Below, piece by piece: positions 1 to 11,936 of a stretch of DNA of 64,000 bases. The translations under genes and the position numbers were made by a program. Every line of letters begins with the position of its first letter. Within the stretch, counting starts at the first letter, position 1. The notes below the pieces were generated by a model that saw only the letters and a program-made list of their open reading frames with translations, searched no databases and was not told the DNA's origin. The stretch is from Sanguinoderma infundibulare (lineage: Eukaryota > Basidiomycota > Agaricomycetes > Polyporales > Polyporaceae), in assembly GCA_032821775.1 (NCBI GenBank), contig JAVLRN010000002.1, forward strand, positions 1,054,001-1,118,000, in the 5' to 3' direction.

Positions 1-1435
1 GCTTTGGACCGCAAGGACAGCATCGACGGTTGTCTCGGCCGAAGGTGGTGAAAACGGCTTCTGGTCGTCGCACGACACCGCGGTGCCCTGGAGGTCGCTC
101 ACGGACCTGGTGCCATTGTTCACGGCGTTGAGCATGGCCGAGCCGTTCCCGCTCATCGCCGCCGCGAGCTCCACGGCGACCGCGGGCCAAGCCGGCGGGA
201 ACTCGAGACCACTGAGGATGTACAGGCGAAGTTGGTCAGTATCCCGGGCAGCGTCGCGTTCGGGACCGCGAGTGGCGCCTTGTACAGGCCGTCGATAAGT
301 CCCTCGACGCGGTTCATGATGTCGCTGGGGCGCTCATTGGTCTTGTTCGCCAGCGCTCAGGCCGACGGTCCAGCCCTCGTGCATTCCTCAAAAAAGATCC
401 TGTAGGTGGCTTCCGTTGAGCTGAGCGCATTGCGGAGCTGCAGGTGGGGCGGCTTATTCGCCCACCCGTCCGCATCAACAACACCGTCGATGACGACGCG
501 GCCGACACGGTTCGGGAAGATGTTGATGAGATACTGGCCGGTGATGGTGTCGTACGAGGAGCCATAGAAGTTGATCAGCGAGCGGTTTCCATAGAGGCGG
601 GTGTTGATGTAGTCGATGTCGCGCACGACGGATGTCGTTCCCGTGTAACGGATGGTCTGGCCCATCGTCTTCGCGCACATTTGGAACTGCGCCTGGTAGA
701 GTGCGTTGGCGTCCCGCTGTGTCTCGATCAGGTGGAAGCGGTTGAATGGGTCCGTCACGTTCGGCGACGCGTCGTAACCGCGGTCGAGCACCGTGTTCGC
801 GATGAACGCCTCGCGCGACCCGTTGGCGGTGAAGCACTTCGTCTGGGGCCTGACATAGCATGGCTGGTCAGTCGCAGTTAGATCTACTTTAACAGGGCGT
901 ACACCTACTCAGACAAGCCAATTCCACGCAGGTCGAAGCCGATGATATCGTACGCCTCGCCAATCTGATCCACGTCAACGTGAGCGAAGTCATGAAGCAC
1001 AAAGCTGATGGACTGCTGCCGCCACTATGACTCACGCGCTGTTGGATCAGGGCACCATTACTGGTCGCGAGGTTGACACCCGCTACACCCGGTCCCCCGG
1101 GGTTGACGAAGACGGCCCCCTTGCGGGGAGAAGCCGTGGCGTTGTACCGACCAAGCGCGATCTTCGCCACCCCCGCACTTGAGTTGGTGTAGTCGAGAGG
1201 GACACTGCAGAGGCAACTATCGCTTTAGCGAACTTGCGTCGCGATCGTTCGTTGGAAACACCAACATGGCAAATCCACACTCGGCTCCGGGAAGGGTGCC
1301 GTTGTCAGTGCATTTGCCGAAAATGAGCTGGCCGACGTTGCCCTGGACGGGGTCGATGGAGAACGCGTAGTCGGCGAATGCGAGTACTCCCCCGACGAAG
1401 AGGGCCGCGACGTTGTGCTTCCACGGGGCGGACAT
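1..1435 (-). pseudogene. TAP-like alpha/beta hydrolase (prolyl/tripeptidyl aminopeptidase type), decayed, runs off left edge
   Basis: The reverse strand encodes a secreted-type alpha/beta hydrolase of the family with a TAP-like C-terminal domain. It begins MSAPWKHN at 1435, followed by a hydrophobic stretch. Seen: an oxyanion-hole motif VNPGGPG near 1085, the segment YDIIGFDLRGIG near 930, a nucleophile region NFYGSSYDT near 560 (the family usually has GxSYG, so the last Gly is Asp here), and FPNRVGRVVIDGVVD near 500. An intron at about 1204-1274 joins GFA to VPLDYTN, and another lies near 975-1040. Three faults point to decay. An in-frame TGA at 357-359 sits where a Cys codon is expected, between GPSA and ALANKTNE. 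The frame slips near 235-250 before LRLYILSGLEFPPAW. The exon join near 870-915 does not keep frame. Family call is fairly sure; pseudogene status depends on the base calls. Confidence 0.7.
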
Positions 1436-1679
1436 GGGGCGTTGACCAGTCGTCTTCTGTGCAAGATGCAGTCCGGAGGCATCTGTGGCTGCCCCAAAGT
1501 GTGCCTCTGGAGGAACAAGAGGAAGGAGGATCCGGCTTAGAGAGTGCACGGTCATAGCTGCATCTCATTTTAGGCGAGTCGCAAAATTCAGCTGTATAGC
1601 CTCCGCAGACTTTACACAGGCTTCTACAATGACATTTATCGGAAATGGACGGCATACGACCCAACTTCGCAATTGGCAT

Positions 1680-2175
1680 CTAGTCATGACCGATACATTC
1701 GACAAGTTCTACCGCTGCCGCAGACCGTGGACGAATGGTGCACTCGAAAGGTAGTGGCCCGCTGCAAGCACAGGACATGTCAGCAGACAAACGCGCCCGA
1801 CAGATAGAAGGGCGACTAACGACAGCGCACCACCTGTGAAATCCACCTTCGGCGGCAACTGGTGGTCGTTAGTGGACACATGGAAGACGGACAGGAATTG
1901 TGCGACCATGAGCCACATCGAGTCTTCGGCGAACAATCGCCCAGGGCACACGCTAATGTGGATAACGTACGTGAGTTCTATCCAGCATAGCGCGGCATCC
2001 ACAGGCACATACCGCCTTCCAAAGCCAAGCACGACACGACCGGGATCATTCGCACTGCAGTCCAACACTCCATCCTTGATAAACCGTTCGGGCATGAACC
2101 TCTCAGGCTCCGGGTACACCTCAGGATCGTGAAGGTTTCCCCTGAGGCGCATGTGAAAGTGATCAGGAGGCTACT
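1680..2175 (-). pseudogene. Cytochrome P450, C-terminal remnant
   Basis: Only the haem-binding end of a P450 monooxygenase is readable. Visible are NLHDPEVYPEPERFMPERF (the PERF region), then GFGRR, an intron of about 65 nt, and VCPGRLFAEDSMW, which completes the FxxGxRxCxG haem-ligand signature. A last intron joins GGALS to GPLPFECTIRPRS, ending at TAG 1680-1682. Upstream of about 2175 the ETLR/ExxR helix, I-helix and membrane anchor cannot be followed. Some residual similarity (LGTPYHQVAS) appears only with frame changes. Introns are kept, so this is a decayed genomic copy and not a retrocopy. The substrate cannot be inferred. Confidence 0.72.
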
Positions 2176-3235
2176 TGGTGGTACGGCGTCCCCAAGGCAC
2201 AGGGAGACTTCCTCCCCTCCTTTCCCATGTCGTCTTGTATCGAACAGAGTCACGAATCCGAATCAGAGGGAACGCTTAGCGATGTATTCTAAAGCTCGGA
2301 TAGGACGACAACCAGGTCCAGAACAACACGCATTGCGCATGAAATCGAGGTGGTGTCCCTTCGTGCTTCCCAAACATTATCTGTCATAATCTATTAGATC
2401 GGTCAAAGACTTTGTTGAGGGAAACAACATTACCGACATGCCCTCCGAATCCGGACACCAGTTCAAATGCGAAGCTCGAGTCTAGGCTCGTCCTCGACCT
2501 ACCGCACATTCAACCCACTCCTCAACAGGCCGGAAACAATCTCCTCCTCCTCGAGTTCCGATTGCATCGCTCCAGATGAAGGTACTCGAAGATCGAGCGA
2601 GCCCGCAGTGTCAGAGAGTTCCGCCAGGATCTCTTCGTGGATCGTGATCACCTGCAGTTCAGGAGCGACCGGTCATGTCGAGTGCTTGCGCGGAGGATCT
2701 GCAATGCCTGCGATGACGGGATCGCTTCGAGCCACAGACGGGAGACGTGGCGGAGGAAGTGGCAGGATATCAAAAATGAGAGGAAGGCTTCGATAAAAGA
2801 CATTCGCAAACGCTCACCATGCCACGTGTAATGCTGAAGATAACTCGCGGAGACGGTGGATACTCGTCCCATCTCGAGCCCTACCTAGATATCCGCAACG
2901 CCTGGTTAGATTAAGCGGAAGGTGCGATGACGCCGTGGAAGACTATAGACGATACCAGGGATATGAAGGTTTGTAAATGGTTTCAAAGACCATCCAATGC
3001 ACGAGACTTACATTAATTGCCCCGGCAAGCGTCGGGGGAGCCTTCTTGATAGTGATAATAGACCTACGTGCGCATGCCACACGCTCGAATGTGAATTGGA
3101 TATTGTATCGGCTTTTGAATACTTGCCTCCAAGCGCACGTACACTCGCGAGTAGCAGAATACGTACTTGGGATAGGGCGGGCCACTTCGATGGCATTGGA
3201 AGGAGGGAAGGAAGAGTCGGACGAAGCCGATCACG
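2176..3235. other. No convincing gene
   Basis: Short open frames occur on both strands. A reverse-strand stretch near 2500-2660 is rich in Glu and Ser (IHEEILAELSDTAGSLDLR), but it matches no family I recognise and does not join the P450 remnant. Confidence 0.4.
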
Positions 3236-4405
3236 TTGTACCCATTAGACGCCCATAAGCCCGAACCTTTCCGGAAGTTTCCTTTAGCATGTTTGCTTTC
3301 GCAACCATCATTCCAGGTTCTTGCACTCAACGGTCACGACGACACTCGGAGACTTGCTCGCTGTCATGGGGCAGAGATAGAGCAATCATTCCTGACGATC
3401 GCAGATGCCGGCCGCTCGTGGCCTCGATACGGTAACGGTATTCAACAACCAGTGCAGAACCCCACACGATCGGCGCACAACCGGTGCGAGTTGGCTCGTT
3501 CGTCCTTTTGTCATCTGCTAAGTGTGCAACACAATGCGTTTTACACGCTCTTATACCAACAGGCTTCATGGGCCGTCGACTCGAAACACCTGGTGCCACC
3601 CCACGCTCGCCACCTACTGCCGCCTCAGCTCATGTGTGCCGTCCCTCTATCCACCGTCTTCGACCTCACTCAGGGAGAGTATCCCTCTATACCCTCGTTC
3701 CCCAGGAGCGAGACGTATGTCCGCCAGGCCACAGTCGACTCAGGCGATCAATCCAGAACCGTTATCACGAGGCCTCGTCCTGCGAAAGCCCGGCCTTCAC
3801 ATCCCCACGTTGAGCGCCCTCGGACAGACGTGACGTCGGCGTTGGCGACTGCATCTTTCTGCGTCGCAGACCGCTGCACGACGCCGATCGCTGAGCTCTA
3901 CCGGGCCATCGAGCAAATTTGCGGGGAGGTGGACGAATGCGGCCGCGAGTTCGGGTGCAAATTTGGGCCGGATGGTGCACCCCGGACCGTGGCGCAGGAT
4001 GAGACCTTGCCGAGCACCGGCTCGTCCACGCTGGGTGAGGCGTACGATGATACCCGCGAATCCCATGGACATACGGAGATGGGAGGACAGGCGACCGTGA
4101 TCTACGAAACTGGTCCTAGAAAGGCTGCTACCATCGCGCCGCCGCCGCCCAGCTGTCCTCTTGACAACCAAGTCCTTGTGCCCCGTGCAGACAGTGCTAG
4201 CGTTCGGCCGCTAAACACGCGACGCGAGGCGGCGGCCCGACGCAAGCCATCCAGGCCTCTTCCCCAGCCGTCACGGCAGACATCCAAACACTGGGACGCC
4301 CCACACCAAGTCGTGGCGACGAACTGCTGCTGCTGTATGCCCGATCCGCCCCCGCGGAAGGCATCCTGTCTCGCGAGAGCCACCCTGACCCGCCCTCTCC
4401 TCTGA
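3236..4405 (+). CDS. Long open frame, unrecognised (389 codons), doubtful gene
   Basis: An uninterrupted 1,170-base forward frame starts at ATG 3236 (MYPLDAHKPEPFRKF). I recognise no domain. The second half is rich in Pro, Arg, Ala and Thr; one stretch (ELYRAIEQICGEVDECGRE, about residues 221-239) is helical and acidic. Long frames also exist on the opposite strand across 3765-4801, as is common where GC is high. No signal peptide, membrane segment or splice pattern supports it. It could be a lineage-specific gene, one exon of a larger gene, or a chance frame. Chance is quite possible. Confidence 0.2.
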   Translation: MYPLDAHKPEPFRKFPLACLLSQPSFQVLALNGHDDTRRLARCHGAEIEQSFLTIADAGRSWPRYGNGIQQPVQNPTRSAHNRCELARSSFCHLLSVQHNAFYTLLYQQASWAVDSKHLVPPHARHLLPPQLMCAVPLSTVFDLTQGEYPSIPSFPRSETYVRQATVDSGDQSRTVITRPRPAKARPSHPHVERPRTDVTSALATASFCVADRCTTPIAELYRAIEQICGEVDECGREFGCKFGPDGAPRTVAQDETLPSTGSSTLGEAYDDTRESHGHTEMGGQATVIYETGPRKAATIAPPPPSCPLDNQVLVPRADSASVRPLNTRREAAARRKPSRPLPQPSRQTSKHWDAPHQVVATNCCCCMPDPPPRKASCLARATLTRPLL

Positions 4406-6824
4406 AGCGCCACAAAACTGTCCTGCCCCCACACACATGTTGCTCGCTCGCAAAGCGGGACGCGGAGCTACAGGATGACGTGGCTCCGTTGCGGGTGCAT
4501 CCCATGCGGCTACGTTTCTACGACGGGAGAGTGGATTCGGCTCATTCGCGTTGACGGGCGGGACGGTTTCTGGATACGCTTTGGAGCCTCGGACGAATTG
4601 AGCGCAAGGTTCCATTGCGGGGCTTGGCAGATGCAGTCGGCAGTTTCGAGGATGTGAAAGGTGATGCCCTTGCGGCTCTGAAAGTCGATTGGCAATCTTG
4701 AAATGTACCCCAACTACGTCACTGGGGGGCGCAGTGGGATAAGCTTTACTAGTACGTACTTGTGCATCACGAACATAATAAATGCAGCGGCTTCGAGACA
4801 CTATTCGAAATGCGAAGTTCGGAGTTACTTAGTAGTTCTTTTGAACCAAGCGTAGTTTTGATTGCTGTGTCCATGGAAGGCTTCGACTCAGTACGCCTCG
4901 TGCCCCAATTCGAGCTTTGGAGGCACCTGCCGCTCGAGGTCTCGGAGGCGCATGTCTAGCTATGAGCTATCATGGGGCGCATCCTCTAGCCATGACAACA
5001 TCAAGATATGTAAGTAATGCGCGACGTTCAATATAAGACGGGGTGAGCTGCAGCAACACCGGACGCCAAGACTGCCTCCGCCGCACGAAGAATGTCCTGG
5101 TACCGCGACGTCCTACGATGCTTGCAGTCGCTTTTGGTCGCCTCTGCGCCGCTTCCGCCTGAAAGCGGGACTAAATTGAGTGCCCAGCACGCGGTCAACG
5201 AAGCTCAACACCATGATGACTGGTCAGTTATCGAATTCCCCAAGCCAACCCAACGAGGCAACGAAGGGCCAGACATGAAGACTCTGCTGGGAGGTCAGCG
5301 TCCTTACCGCCTGGTGAGTTGCCACTCCATGAGAAAGATGGGTGTTTTCTCACCACTTACCTCTCTTTCGCCGGTAGCATTCTTGATTGTTTCTGTGGAG
5401 GACCCACGAAACAGATGCACTCAGTGATGAGCTTCGTCCATATAGATCATTATCATTCGCCAGCTCAGATTGATGCACGTGTCTGGTGTGCATCGGTCAG
5501 ACTGTGAAGCGAAGAGGATCACATATCATTAATCCTATAAACTCTCCTCTATCCCATGTTCTTGTGCGTGATACATTTGGAGCCATCTACAAATCCTTTT
5601 CCAAGAGGGTGGTTTAGTAAACTGAGCCCAATTGCAAGAAGGTGGAAAGCTCCACGGCGTATGATGGGACTGCGGTCCTCGGCAGCGGGAACGGGATGCC
5701 GATCCTCGGCCCCAAGGGCTTGGAGGAGGAAAGGTGCTCGAGTTCGGAGCTCCGCGCGGCGTTCATATGGGAACACGGACACAGTCAGACTGAGCGAAGA
5801 GCTGTAGAGCATCAGATGTCCGGGGGCGTGCGGAGGGACGAGTAGATCGTGAGGGAGGACCTCCGATCGGGGCGGACATCGCAGACGGAGCGTCGGAGCT
5901 CGCATTTATTTTCCGGAGATACGGTGATGGGCGCGCACTCACCCTGATGCAAGCCACTGCGTAAGCGATTCCGCCCGCCCGCCCTGATGCAAGTGTCGCT
6001 CCCTGATGCAAGCAATGTTCTCCACGGTTGAACGTTGAACAGTGGCCCAGGTGGCACAGTAAGATGTGTCTTAACTAACCCACTGGGTTCACACTGAATC
6101 CACACCATTGAAGAATTCCCTTGTGCGCGACCATCACCCGCCAGTGCCCATTAAACGGTGGCGCCCTCATGTGTGCAGGATCAGACGGGGACGGCGGCAG
6201 GGTACCAGGCGGCAAGGCGGCGTGAGCGCTCTGCCCTAGGCCTGTTGCAAGTGGATTTGGTATATTAAACCGCCCACTTGCAAACGGATGTGTAGACTCT
6301 ACACAATTGTTGAATACGTAAAGCGCTACAGAGCATATCTCTTCGTGCTCCTTACAACGTGGTACCATATTGCTCATATGTCCTCCTGCAAGCGGACCAT
6401 TCTGTGGTCCGCGCTGCGTTATCGCCGTGAGCCGTCTCCTCGCTCGACTTCAACGCAGCCGGTTCCCGGACGATGACTCTCCCAGCATTTATAGCGTCGA
6501 TGGCAGAGTCTGTGCACACTGGGTTCAGCTTCATAGATTCGATAAGGGGCGAGGAGGACCAGGCGGGGATGGCTGAACAAGTGTCCGGCACTCAGGAGGA
6601 AGACTCGACAACCCAGTAGTAATGCGACATTGAGATGGAACTGTGGCAGAGGGTTTGACGGCCCCATACAGAATTGTTTGCCATGCGTTCATTTCAGCTT
6701 GACTCGCACACTACATAGTTGTCCGATTGCCGGAAATACACTTTAAACCGCTCAGAACTACCATCTAACTATAACTTCCGATTTGCCACTCTAACGGGGT
6801 ACTAGTACTGCCCGTCCTGACCCC
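4406..6824. other. No convincing gene
   Basis: Only short overlapping frames without recognisable domains were seen. The 3' half holds three copies of a 12-base direct repeat, listed separately. A reverse frame at 4271-4801 overlaps the doubtful 3236 frame and is also unrecognised. Confidence 0.4.
5942..6012 (+). repeat. Three direct copies of CCCTGATGCAAG
   Basis: The 12-mer CCCTGATGCAAG occurs at 5942, 5982 and 6001, so the spacings are 40 and 19 bases. It lies in non-coding sequence. The function is unknown; replication slippage is the simplest origin. Confidence 0.6.
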
Positions 6825-7864
6825 TTAAAGCCTATTGATGTAGTACATCCGGTAGTATGCAGGTAGGGCGTGTACGATGCATAGCCAAGCCTGTAACAAG
6901 TAGTTAGTCTCTGCAATGGAGGAATTTTGAAGGGGAGACATACGTTATACCAGTAGAAAGCGATCTGGTAGTCCTGGACTGTCTCGCCAACTATGTATAG
7001 GTAACCGACATAGCCCGAAAGAGCAAGGAATGCTCCGCTCATCACAGCATCCAATCCCCAGAGGACAGACAAGCCGAGGGACCACAGTAGAAGCGGAACA
7101 ATCACAGTCCACTTTGCCGCCTTCCCGAATACAATGGGTACGGTGCGCCGTCCAATGGCGCGGTCTCCCTCAGTGTCCTTAAAATCCTGAGAGTGGATGG
7201 TAGTGGCGATGATGGCCGTACTGGCCGCCACAGACCAAACGGCGACATCATCCAGCATGGATGCCTTTGAGCCTGTGAGGGTCATGATTACAGGCCTGGG
7301 ATGTTAAAAATACGATGAGTACATACCTGCGATGAGCGTTGCCCCAAGCTCAAAACACCCGTAACCAAGGGCATTGACAAGGTTCCGGATAATCCAATGC
7401 CGACGATGTGCATGAAACTCGTTGTAGATGATGGTGAGGATGGCAAGGGCTGCACTGGCGTACGCCGTCTGGATGCTGTAGAGGCTGGACAGGATGCAAC
7501 AAGCCGGAACAAGAATCCAGCGGAGTTGGAGTGCCTGCGCAAGAGAGAGCCGCTTCGCGGGGAGCGGGCGGTCACTCTTATTCTTCTTGTCTTCGTCGGG
7601 GTCCAGGGTTTGGTTTGAGACGCCACAGTGAAGGACGTGAAACCACACCCAGAATGCAACGTGGGGAAGGCGAGAAGGGTCGCTCAAAGGTGCTGATGCT
7701 GAAGCCAAACAGCTCTACAGAATGTATCAGCATGAATTATGTCGAGCATTATGCAGCTGGCTTACGACTGGGATCACGACTGTCTTAATGTCCGACTTCG
7801 TGAAAAGGAAGCAGGTGTAAAGGAAGTATAGCAGGGCTTTAAAGCGACAGGAAATTGGAGACAT
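6825..7864 (-). CDS. UbiA-family integral membrane prenyltransferase (or UbiA-type terpene cyclase)
   Basis: Complete four-exon gene of 293 residues (exons 7864-7766, 7714-7327, 7272-6944, 6890-6825; introns 51-54 nt). It starts MSPISCRFKALLYFLYTCF, and FTKSDIKTVVIPV follows, as in fungal members of the family. Both aspartate-rich motifs that bind Mg-diphosphate are present: NQTLDPDEDKKNKSDRP (about residues 63-79) and HSQDFKDTEGDR (about 187-198). Several hydrophobic helices surround them. The protein should transfer, or cyclise, a prenyl diphosphate within an internal membrane. Some basidiomycete relatives are diterpene cyclases such as EriG of the erinacine pathway. The substrate cannot be read from sequence. 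A GGPP synthase lies 31 kb away. No disruption was found. Confidence 0.88.
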
Positions 7865-10162
7865 TGTGGGATGACCTACTCTGGTGCAGCATTCATGGGA
7901 ACATATCGCGATTCGCCATCAATTTTATTTTCCATCGTCGGATGCAGTGTAAGGGAACATACATTCCAACACGTGCAGCCTGCCGCAGTGGCTATCTATC
8001 TCCGAAACATCCACAATCAGTGTGGCCTTTGTTGGTATCAATCCAGTACGCCGGTCGATTTGTGAACATAGCAACGTCCAGTCCGGCAATGAGTGTAGAA
8101 ACCAAGTATACTTATCCGTCAATTTGCCCAGCTCCGAAGAGGGTGCCTTCCTTCCGCCATCACCACTGCATAGTGTTCAGGCACCTATCGTGTTGGAATA
8201 GTGAACCCAGGATGGACGTCCTGTTGCAGAGTAAGGAGGCCGGAACCTTGACAACAGGCGGCAGAAGGGTAAGCGCCGCCAGTGACGTAGCTGCGTAGGA
8301 GTGGTAGCGGGACGAACCTTGGAGCGCTGATGGCTCAGAAAGTAAGTAGCAAGTCAACTTCTGCTTTTCTGGATGAGGAGCGCTTGGCTGCCGAACCCTC
8401 TTTTCTGACCTGAGTAAGGGCCCCCAGCGTAAAAAACAGCGTCAGCTGACGTTCAGCTCGAATTAATTAGAGTCTGATTTCAGGTTTATCGATTATACAT
8501 TCTGACAGATCCGTTGTGGCGAGCGTGACTCATACGTCCACTCAGGACTGCGCTAGCGTTACGAGTCTTTACGAGTATTCAGCTTGGCTCGTTACAGGTA
8601 ACCATGCCACGGCTGCAGGTTGTGAAATCCACGAGTTGCCGCCGCGCCTCGCTCTCCTGACATGTGCAAAGGACCAGTTTGTCATGGCGTCTTCAAACGC
8701 TTGCACGTCTGACAGCGAACACTTCCTCTCAAGGCACACCACCCCAGCGCCGCGGAAGGGACGGGAGGCCGGCTCCATCGGTGTGTCCAGCCTCCAGCAA
8801 GGCAGAAATAAAGGGATGGGGAAAACTAGTCGGACGTACGTAGAACTCCCAGAGTCGACGGCGACTACAGCCTGATCCATGGACTCGGGTTTGCAGAGCA
8901 AGAGTCGTACAAATGCCCTCGGGTATGTAGACACCACAAGGGAGACGGAGAGGAGCACGAGCTTGAAGATTATGGAATGGTTGTGGCCGCTGCTCGACCT
9001 CCAGCGGGATACACGGGCTAAAGAAGTGGCGTATTGGACCAAAGGACGCCCGGTGCGTTAACCTTTGAGGCAAAACCAGCCGTTGGCCTGTCAAGGGTAA
9101 CCGCATGGTGTTGGTATGGCCTGTCCGAGTCGACATGGACTGGCAGACCGCAGTGGCGGCGGAAAGGAGGGGCAGGGTCCGAAGGGAAGAATAAGGGTGG
9201 TCTGAAGGGCGGTTGAGCAGCGGAGTCCGAGAGGGTAGCTGTTCCTCGTCGGCGCCGTGATCGCCTCCGTACTATCCGCCGGCGGTTCTGGACGAGCAGT
9301 GTGGACGAGTTGGGAAGGACGAGCGCTCGCTCGCCATTATCTACGGTGCATGTTCGCTAAACCGAGATTCACTCACAAAAACAGTCACGCCCTCGGTCGT
9401 ACAAGAACGACAGCTGTCTCCCCTTCGACCAGCTTCGGCCACAGCAAGCAAGCGACTTTGTGTCCTGGAGCTGGAACGGTTCTTCCGTAAGACGGAGTTT
9501 GTGACCGCGCTGAGTAGGTTGAAGGGTCCGCATCCACTTGAGATGCAGGTGGTGGGAAGGTAGATCGTCGGAATTACATGCCCTGGGATTGTCAGTCATG
9601 GAGGAACGAATTTGGACTGAGTGGCGAGGGAGAGTATGAGACTGCGAGAGCCATAGGCAGTATAGGGCAATATGACGGGTTGTCTTTGCTCGAGCGACGG
9701 TACGAAGCCTCGATGTTGCTCTTGCATGGAGAGTTGGGGTATAGAGAATGCCGTGCTCATATGCTGCAGGTAAAGATGTTCGATAACAAGAAGGTTTGCT
9801 TACTGTCCCTGGCAGAAACCGACGTCCACACCTGTCCCCGATTGCAAACATTCGCAACATGTCCCTTCAGGTCTTGTTCCATGCCTGCCCGATGACTTGA
9901 AAGTTGACACGATGTCGCCTTGAAGAGCCCACACTTCTCCGACATACTTAAGCATGAGACAGCATATGGAGAGAGCCACGAAGATGGTCAATGTGCCGGT
10001 TGGTGGAGATGGTGGTGGTCAAGGCACAAGCGCGCACAGCGCCGACCGGGACCACCACCACCACCTCCTCCTGGTGAACTGTCGGCACCTTGTCTTCCCT
10101 CCACCCTCTTCGATACCTGGCATGCTTGCATAGCTGTCCCCTGATCCGCCGTCCAGCGTCGC
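7865..10162. other. No convincing gene
   Basis: Frames of up to 163 codons exist on the reverse strand (8569-9042, 8729-9136, 9369-9860), but none shows a domain or joins its neighbours by plausible introns. A short reverse frame starting near 9991 has a hydrophobic N-terminus and a Cys-rich tail (GTCCECLQSGTGVDVGFC), which could be a leftover secreted-protein exon. I could not extend it. Confidence 0.4.
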
Positions 10163-11477
10163 ATGTTCGATATGTATCGACATTGCGCTGCCAAACTTCT
10201 TCAAGTGTCTCCGGCGACCAGGGTCATACGCTGCGTCGTCGTCGTGCACTCTCGTGCCAAATCTTCCGCCATATGTCTGCCGGTGAGTATTTGTGAATCC
10301 CTTCCTTTCATGTGCCGAATAGGTGATACCGACGCGTAGAATGTTAGAAACCTTTCCGCCCGAGGTATGACAAGTCTCGCATCCTGGACGTAAAACCTCT
10401 CCCCGTACGCACCCTGTATCCCCCATGGCTCAAACCAGAAGACTACATCGACCTCTCGGACAGTATGGGCCTCGCAAAAGTCGAAAACAGCGAGGGGAAT
10501 CCACCAGGTGACGAGGAGGAAAACCCGTCGTACATCACGTACTGGAATAGGAGGGACTCGGACAAACGCACGCGAAGCCGGCAAGTGACCTACTTTCCGT
10601 TCCCCGTCAATACCCGCGGTTTCCTCTACTTTAGGCGCAACTTCACGCACCCCCTCGCGAGCGCTCTCCACTTCCGTATCGCCCAGAGGCCCGACATCGA
10701 CGGGTTTGTGCAGGGCCAGGATCTCCTTACGCCGTACGGCACACCGTGGCAGATCCCGCTCATCGCGCTCACCAGTTCGGATCGGTACGCTGGCATTATG
10801 CGCGTCTTGCACGACGACGGCTTCGTGCCGCCGCCGCTGTCCGACTACTGTACGACGCTGGAAAGGTCGCTGGGGAGGGAGGCCATCGGGCCTATGTCGC
10901 AGCTCGTGTTCAAGAAATGGCAGATGTTCTACCTCGACCTCGGCGTGCCCGAAAGCTTCGTTTACCTGGTTGGGACGGGCCGCATCTGGCGCACGCGCAC
11001 GAGCGAGCTCTTTGCGGCCGAAGGCGAGCTGGCATACCCTTTCAAGTGTGCGTGCTATCCTGGATCGGGATTCGTTACCGTGCCACCTCGCTGACTCTTG
11101 CTGTCGCCAGCTGGGGTCGTGCTGTGTCGATTCGAGCCTCGCTCGGACTGGTACGTCAGTATGCGTATAATGCGCATTGTCGAGCCGGTGCAGTTCGTCG
11201 ACGGATACAAGGGCAGATTCGGGACACTTGAAGCAGGCAGGCGTGTCGAGTTCCGCGGACTGCCGCATATGTTCCTGTCAAACCGGGATAAATCGGGGAT
11301 GAATATGAAAGAGCGGTGGGACCGGCGTGCTGCTAAAAACGCGTTCGCGTGGTCGTGGGCCAGGTATGTGATGACGCCGACTTGTTCACCGGAGGCGCCG
11401 CTAATGCGAGCATTACAACGCAGCTTGGAGGCGGTGGCGGGCAAAGATTGGACATTTCCCTGGAACAGTCGCCGTAA
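10163..11477 (+). CDS. Hypothetical basidiomycete protein, unrecognised
   Basis: The main exon runs from about 10348 (KPFRPRYDKSRILDVKPL) through DYIDLSDSMGLAKVENSEG to AYPFK near 11047. A GTGCGT donor and CAG acceptor (intron about 11048-11108) join it to SGVVLCRFEPRSDWYVSM. A second intron near 11362-11409 leads to a short last exon (ITTQLGGGGGQRLDISLEQ) with stop TAA 11475-11477. The 5' end is uncertain: a candidate first exon starts at ATG 10163 and ends at a GTGAGT donor near 10282. The protein is soluble-looking, with no signal peptide or membrane helix. It resembles the large class of lineage-specific agaricomycete proteins, but no domain name can be given. Confidence 0.5.
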
Positions 11478-11936
11478 GGCAAGCCTGTCCGATCGCTCTC
11501 ATGTCGGTGTCGTTGGCCTGCGTGAACAACGGCGAACGAGGACCCAGGAGCCTTAATTCATAGTACTACCTAGTCATAATCATCCTCAGCGTATAAAACA
11601 TTATTGCGTATCGTAGCAGCGTGCAGCGAGGAGTGCAAGCCGCGGTCTCGAGGCGCATGGCGAGGGTCTTCAGGCGGCCTTGGACCTCCCTCATCCAGGA
11701 CCCAGAGTTGTTTTAGCCGCCCCGACGACTATTCCCTTCACTGTAGTATACCGAAACGCTTGCTTCCCCTTGGGTACGAATGTTCGAATGTTCCTCATGT
11801 TCAGGGATCGGATAATCACAGCCGGGCAATGAGTCGAGATAGCGAAGCGCGCCCCTTCTATTCCGGCGCGCCATTAACGAAGATCGTAGCATACTTTCCT
11901 CTACCCCTACCCCACTGACATCATGCACGCGCGAGG
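11478..11936. other. No gene seen
   Basis: This short interval lies between two convergent genes. It holds only the start of long, low-complexity antisense frames of the downstream gene. No motif was recognised. Confidence 0.4.

Noticed and set aside
8569..9860. Reverse frames at 8.6-9.9 kb as a secreted enzyme
   Set aside because: Frames are open but without motifs; no splice arrangement produced a recognisable family.
10201..11268. 355-codon reverse frame over the hypothetical gene at 10.2-11.5 kb
   Set aside because: The forward frame has consistent splice sites and a continuous protein through three exons; the reverse text looks like a mirrored high-GC shadow.
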